Made by a program: the position numbers and the translations under genes. This document shows positions 58,500-64,000 of a DNA stretch of 64,000 nucleotides, piece after piece. The notes under the pieces are model-generated. The model was given only the letters and a program-made list of their open reading frames with translations. It was not told the origin of the DNA and ran no database searches. The stretch lies in the NCBI RefSeq assembly GCF_027595985.1, contig NC_073304.1, forward strand, positions 49,145,137 through 49,209,136, given 5' to 3'. The DNA comes from Sorex araneus. Its lineage: Eukaryota; Chordata; Mammalia; Eulipotyphla; Soricidae. Within the stretch, counting starts at the first letter, position 1. Each line of letters starts with the position of its first letter.

Positions 58500-58678
58500 A
58501 TTGGACCACACCTGGTAGTCGGTACTATCAGGGTTTACTCCTGGCTCTGCCCTCAGGGATTACTCCTGGTGGAGCTGAGAGGACCATATGTGGTGCCAGG
58601 GATGAGGGATCTATTCCAGATTGGTTGCATGCAAGACAAGTGCCCTCCTCTCTGTACTATCATTGCTCTGTAGGCCAC
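58500..58678 (-). repeat. tRNA-derived SINE, SOR-type
   Basis: Antisense: ggaccacacctggtagtcgg, gccagggatgagggatctat, head decayed. Confidence 0.75.
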
Positions 58679-58792
58679 CAGCCTCCCCACTACGGGAGGT
58701 ATATAAAGTGATATATAAAGGACAAAGCTTATCTTAGGAAAGAAGAAAGATTTAAAACTAATGGTCTAAGCTTGCATTTTTAAAAAGTCTAT

Positions 58793-59020
58793 TAAGAGAA
58801 AGATAGGGACAGAGACAGAAAGAAGAAAAGTACCTGCCATAGAGGCAGGATGGGGGGTGAGAGGTGGGGGTTGATGGCAGGGAACCTGGGGATACTGGTG
58901 CTGGGAATTGTACACTGGTAAAGGGATGGGTGTTGGAACACTGTATGACTGAAATCTAGTCATGAACAGCTTTGTAAGGGTCTATCTCACAGATTCAATA
59001 AAAAAGCAAAAAAAAAAATA
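58793..59020 (+). mobile_element. L1 3'-end fragment
   Basis: aagtacctgccatagaggca, gggatgggtgttggaacact, gtctatctcacagattcaat plus A-rich tail. A younger insertion into the old L1. Confidence 0.82.
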
Positions 59021-59240
59021 AAAAGCTAAAAAGTTTAATAAAAACAACTAAAAGCAAAGCAAGCTGAAGGAAAAAGTAATTTCAAAAACAATTTTGAAAT
59101 TAAAAATCAGAAAAATAATAGAAAAAAATTATTTTGCTCTCAAGTTGTCAGTAACTGGCCAGGAGAAAGAAGGAAACATCTTTGAACTGTCTAGGGAAAA
59201 GAAGGAAAAGAAACAAATTCCCAACATCAAAACCTATGAC
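59021..59240 (+). mobile_element. ancient L1 ORF2 fragment (part 2)
   Basis: aagcaagctgaaggaaaaag and gaaattaaaaatcagaaaaa fit the next L1 ORF2 stretch. Same orientation and order as part 1. Confidence 0.6.
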
Positions 59241-59245
59241 ATAGC

Positions 59246-59345
59246 GGGGACTGGGGATGTGGCTCAATAGCAGAGGCAGGCTTTGGTCCCCAGCACTGCA
59301 AGGCTCCTGAACTGCACAGGATGTGGCCCCCAAGACAGCAATGAT
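59246..59345 (+). repeat. short tRNA-derived SINE
   Basis: ggggactggggatgtggctc head, ctttggtccccagcactg box-B-like, tail aggatgtggcccccaagac. Confidence 0.6.
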
Positions 59346-59349
59346 AATA

Positions 59350-60085
59350 ATTAGGGGAAATAACAGAGGCACAGGGAACACTACTGAAGAGCCTACAAGC
59401 ATTAAAAGGTTAAAAATATGAGTATGAACCATTTTAGTGTAGAAGTTCAAATTTATGGATATGGTATGCAAATTCTTGAAAGGCATAGTTACCAAGGGTC
59501 ATTCAAGAATAAATAAATGTCTTTAATAGTACTATATGCTGTTACAGATATAAACAACTTAAAAACATTTTAACAAAGGAAACTCTAGAACCAAGTAGCT
59601 TTACTAGAAAATTCTGGCAAACATTTAAGGAATAAATTTCACTAATTAATTAATTTCACTAATTTAATGTAAACTTCTCCATAAAACTGAAGGAAACACT
59701 TTCCAACTTAATTTATGAAATCAACATCACCCTGATACCAACACTTGGCAAAATTTCGAGTTTCACAAGAAAATAAGCATTAATATGTCTTGGAATCAAG
59801 CAAAAAATTTCAATGAACAATTACTAACCAAGCACATAAGGTAAATGAAAATAATAGGACATCATAACCTCCTTGGATCTACCTAAGAATGCAAAGCTGG
59901 TTCAACATTTTCAAATTAATCCATGTAGAAGAATTCTAACTGAATATGGCATGACAATCCACAATGAAAACACCAAAGAATTTACAAAAGCCTCCTAGAA
60001 CTATTAAGTGAGAAAAATCCAGGTAACAAATGAGAACATGAAAATCTGCTCAATGTTAGTAATTAGGAAAATGCAAATTAAAACT
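59350..60085 (+). mobile_element. ancient L1 ORF2 fragment (part 3, reverse-transcriptase region)
   Basis: gagcctacaagcattaaaag, gaaattctggcaaacattta-like text, catcaccctgataccaacac and tgcaaagctggttcaacatt follow the order of the L1 RT domain. Frame destroyed. Confidence 0.75.
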
Positions 60086-60089
60086 GCAA

Positions 60090-60250
60090 GAAATATGTGC
60101 TGGAAAGATAGTACACTGATAAGGTGCTTGCTTTACGTGTGGTAAATCAATCTGGTACAACCCCTGCACCACTTATGGTTCCCCCTAGCATACTAGGAGT
60201 AATATCTGATCACAGAGGCGAAGAGCACGTCTGGGTGTGCCAGTCCTTCA
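60090..60250 (+). repeat. tRNA-derived SINE seeding a microsatellite
   Basis: tgtgctggaaagatagtaca head, cgtctgggtgtgccagtcc end. Its A-rich tail appears to have expanded into the GAAA array. Confidence 0.65.
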
Positions 60251-60254
60251 GAAG

Positions 60255-60484
<230 letters not shown>

Positions 60485-60520
60485 AAGAAAAGCAAAGAAA
60501 AGGAAAAAAGAAAGAAAGAA

Positions 60521-60660
60521 AGGAGGAAGGAGGGAAGGAGGAAGGAAGGAAGAAGGAAGGAAGGAAGGAAGGAAGGAAGGAAGGAAGGAAGGAAGAAGGA
60601 AGGAAGGAAGGAAGGAAGAAGGAAGGAAGGAAGGAAGGAAGGAAGGAAGGAAGGGAGGGG
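60521..60660. repeat. (GGAA)n microsatellite
   Basis: About 33 ggaa units with gaa interruptions, continuing the purine tract. GGAA arrays are also clustered ETS-core sites. Confidence 0.95.
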
Positions 60661-60679
60661 GAAAACACACAGTACATTA

Positions 60680-61215
60680 TCTACCATGTGAAATGGCTAG
60701 GAGTAAAAGAATTAACATATGAAGTGTGCCAAGGATGGAGAGTATTGGAATATTGTTGGCAGAATGTTAAAATGATAAAATCACTTTGGAAAACATTTGG
60801 CCATGGCTTTTCAATAACATTCATTTATCACATGATCCAGCAGTACTTTTCCTAAGTATTTTCCCAAGGGAAATTAAAACGAAGGTCACACAAAAACCAT
60901 GACTTCAAAAGTTAAAAGACTTCACACTAAGTTTGTAGTGGCTTGATTTATCAATAATTAACAAAAAAATGTTTTTGAAAACTGTTCAAATGGTATTCAG
61001 CAGGGGCTGAATAAATAAACTATGGTATATCCACACAATATAATACTATTGAGTAATAAAAAAAAGAAGAAATGAATCACTGATAAAATTAACAATATAG
61101 ATGAATCACAAATGCATTCATTAAGAGAAAGAAGCCTTAGCCTCAAGAGCCTACATAAGGTATTATTCCATTTATGTGATGATATTTTAAAAAGGAAAAA
61201 CTAGACAGACACCTT
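60680..61215 (+). mobile_element. ancient L1 3' part (part 4)
   Basis: ggtatatccacacaatataa, aatgaatcactgataaaatt and gtattattccatttatgtga match the last part of ORF2 and the 3'UTR of old L1. Sense, continuing parts 1-3. Confidence 0.65.
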
Positions 61216-61285
61216 GATTATCTTTTGCAATTTCTGGGAAGTGCTTGGTCCATCTCTAGCCCCATTCTGGAAACCTTTTATTGTT

Positions 61286-61453
61286 CTCCTTGTTTAGCCA
61301 AATTCAGCTGTGTTCAGAGTTACTTCTGGCTCTACCCTTATGGATTTGGGGACCATTTGTTATGTGGTGCTGGAGGACTGAACCTGGGTTGGCTTTGAGT
61401 TTGCTAACACCCAACAAAAGCACCCAACGCAATGTACTATTTGTCTTGCCCCA
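61286..61453 (-). repeat. tRNA-derived SINE, old
   Basis: Antisense: ttcagctgtgttcagagtta, gaggactgaacctgggttgg, head decayed. Confidence 0.65.
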
Positions 61454-61957
61454 TATGTTACCTTTTTCAGATCTGCACCATTCATTCCCTTTCACTATCG
61501 ACCTCCTCAGCTCCTTCCTAAATCTTTTCCAAGGTGTATGTAGTGACAAACTGCTGGCAGGGGGTCGTCGAGTGTCAAAGACGGTGTGTCCTTTTTCTCT
61601 CCTCAGGCACTGCAAGCACCCGCCTCCGTGCAGCACACACGGGAAAGGGATAGATGACAGTCCATATTGAGGTAGTTGGCTCAGGAGTAATTACCTTGCC
61701 TCATGATTTCCCCATGGGCACACCTTCTCATCATTGTGCTCTGACCTTGAGTGACTAGGAGTTCACTGGAACAGTGGGAAAGAACCAAAAGTGGGCTAAG
61801 CCTGCATCCCCCAGGTCAGAAGGGGATGGATGTCAAGGCTGAGAGAGCCTGTGCTCTCCTGGCGCCCTACACAGTGGAGGAAAACGAGGGTTGTCCATTT
61901 CAAGTGTCCTACCTCTTGTTTCTTCTTTTTATTTCTCATCCCTCATTGTTGATCTGC
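61454..61957 (+). other. intergenic, unrecognised
   Basis: Moderately GC-rich, mixed sequence between the SINE and the CCAT array. No gene seen. Confidence 0.4.
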
Positions 61958-62233
61958 CCATCCATCCATCCATCCATCCATCCATCCATCCATCCATCCA
62001 TCCATCCATCCATCCATCTATCCATCCATTCATCCTATCCATCCATCCATGCACCCATCTGTCTCTCCATCCATCCATCCACCCACCCATTTGTCCATCT
62101 ATCTACCCTTCGGTTTGTCCGTCCGTCCGTCCGTCCATCCATCCATCCATCCATCCATCCATCCATCCATCCATCCATCCATCCATCCATCCATCCATCC
62201 ATCCATCCATCCATCCATCCATCCATCCATCCA
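61958..62233. repeat. (CCAT)n array
   Basis: Two blocks of catc units, with a variable middle (62030-62135) holding gtccgtcc and ccacccac variants. The right block is about 25 perfect units. It ends roughly 100 bp before the CpG island. Confidence 0.97.
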
Positions 62234-62329
62234 CTGCATACCACAGCACTGATTAGGTTACAGATGCAGTCCTGCAGGTGTCCACAGTACACCAGGAAGT
62301 ACCGGGATATAATCGTTATATAGTTGCTA

Positions 62330-63010
62330 CGAGGTGCGACACGGACCAGCTATGGAATGCCAGTTGGCGAGTGGGGGGGCGTTTCTCGCGCCGGCGTGCT
62401 CTGGAGCTTGCGTGTTCCACCATCCGCGCGAGTTTGCAACGCTGCAGACCCCCCTCCTCGGCCCGGGAGACCCGCAGGGCCGGGCCCGCCGACAAACAGC
62501 TCGTCCGAGGCCGCAGAGCCCTGCACCGGGCCCTTTCCGCAGCCTGGCCGCGGCCGGCGGGTCGGGGAGGGCAGCCGGGGCGCGGCGGCCCCGCCCAGGC
62601 CCGCGGGAGCTGGGGCCCGTTCCCATAGGGATCGCGAGCGGGTGGCGGGCGAGAGTCGGCGAGGCCGGAGCGGGCAGAGGCCTGCACCCGCGGCGCCGTG
62701 AGTCCCGGGCGGGGAAGGAGCGCGGGCTGGGCCCCCGGGCATAGGCCGGGCCTGCACGTGGCGCGGAGACGAGCCCCCGGGGCAGTGGGGGCCGGCGGCG
62801 TCTGGACGCCACTGCTCGGAGCCCGGGGCGGCGTGGGCACCGGAGGCTGCGCGGTGCTGCCAGTGCGCCCGAGACCCCCAAGAGCGGCGCCTCCCGGCGG
62901 GGTGGGTGCCCGGGGGGGGGGCGCCCCTCCAGGGTCCTGAGCTTCCCTGCCGCCCGCGACGTGCCGCCCCCCGCGGGCAGCCGGGCGGTGCGTTCTTGCC
63001 CACGGAAATG
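62330..63010 (+). promoter_or_regulatory. CDKL1: CpG island, CDKL1 promoter region
   Basis: Dense CG dinucleotides and about 75% GC over 680 bp, in contrast to the AT-rich flanks. Lies 0.4-1.1 kb upstream of the CDKL1 start codon on the same strand. No TATA box. An ETS-like ccaggaagt sits just upstream at 62291. The many long frames in this block are by-products of low stop frequency. Confidence 0.8.
62430..62697 (+). other. CDKL1: possible CDKL1 non-coding exon 1
   Basis: Inferred only from a good donor (cgcc then gtgagt at 62698) in the CpG island and a good acceptor (cttctgttctag) at 63282-63293. The 5' boundary is arbitrary. The spliced-out part would be 596 bp. Confidence 0.35.
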
Positions 63011-63293
63011 AGACCCGAAATTAGAACCGGGGAAGTCCTGAGCCTCTCCCGTCCTCCCGCCGGCTCAGGTGTCTTAGATAGGATGAACCTAACACTAAAA
63101 AGATGGATTGTCTTACCACCCTGCTCATTTTAGGATGACTGGTTACACGTTAACCTGCAGGCTATTGAAATGGGCTGCCCTGAGGCTGCTAACTCTAGGC
63201 TGTCACCCGGGGTCGCATAATAGCCTGTGCAGAGGGGCGAGGCTCTGCCCTTGGGTCCGTTCCTAATTCTCCAAACAGCCCCTTCTGTTCTAG

Positions 63294-64000
<707 letters not shown>

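Noticed and set aside
59148-59495. 115-residue minus-strand frame with hydrophobic stretch
   Set aside because: Lies across old L1 and SINE sequence; the hydrophobic residues come from reversed A-rich text.
61958-62233. Regular short repeats that might suggest a CRISPR-like array
   Set aside because: No unique spacers; a simple tetranucleotide repeat in a mammalian genome.
61751-62323. 190-residue frame of HPSIHPSI repeats
   Set aside because: Translation of the CCAT array.
62320-62345. Possible RFX X-box (gttgctacgaggtgcgac) for a ciliary-type promoter
   Set aside because: The two half-sites fit the consensus too loosely to claim.
62278-63133. Overlapping long frames on both strands (up to 217 residues) in the CpG island
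   Set aside because: High GC lowers stop frequency in all frames. No conserved protein recognised; the island is better explained as promoter and leader.

Overview
This is a mammalian nuclear genome window: AT-rich, intron-exon structured, with one gene running through two thirds of it and a second starting at the right end. The repeats point to a shrew (Soricidae, probably Sorex or a close relative). About 60 copies are visible of a tRNA-derived SINE whose head has a box-B-like GGTTCGATTCC and whose body ends in a GTGTGACCC motif plus an A-rich tail. From memory this is the shrew SOR family; the species call is inference.

Positions 1267-46647, plus strand, hold 23 coding exons of MAP4K5 (KHS1, a germinal-centre-kinase-family MAP4K). 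They run from the APE motif of the kinase domain to the stop codon. Joined, they give 664 residues with every splice phase consistent. The first ~180 residues (glycine loop to activation loop) lie left of the window. The product has the C-lobe of the kinase, a linker with a PPPLPPK SH3-binding motif, and a C-terminal CNH domain. The 3'UTR is about 46648-48140 and ends in a degenerate antisense MIR with a poly(A) signal.

Positions 48140-62300 are intergenic: SINEs, L1 remnants, a processed RPS26 pseudogene (51767-52161), a shredded old L1 (57868-61215), a large GAAA/GGAA purine tract (60255-60660) and a CCAT tract (61958-62233).

Positions 62330-63010 are a CpG island, the promoter of the second gene, CDKL1, on the same strand. 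Its first coding exon (63415-63582) encodes the glycine loop, the VAIK lysine and the KKIALRE helix that gave this kinase its old name. MAP4K5 followed head-to-tail by CDKL1 matches the human 14q22 order as I recall it. The two kinases are neighbours, with no sign of joint regulation.

The most unusual item is a short non-autonomous LINE-like element present three times (8727-9698, 26461-27578, 49683-50131), each flanked by target-site duplications. It joins an L1-type 3' end directly to a 5' array of ~322-bp monomers. The copies carry 1.3, 2.3 and 0.3 monomers, so all start at about the same point inside the monomer, as expected if each monomer carries a promoter with a fixed start site. Other structures worth a look are a 142-bp direct repeat flanking an LTR-like segment, a triple SINE array, a perfect 21-bp-arm hairpin, an L1 insertion 34 bp from a splice acceptor, a 57-nt in-frame alternative exon extension, and a start-stop uORF in the CDKL1 leader.
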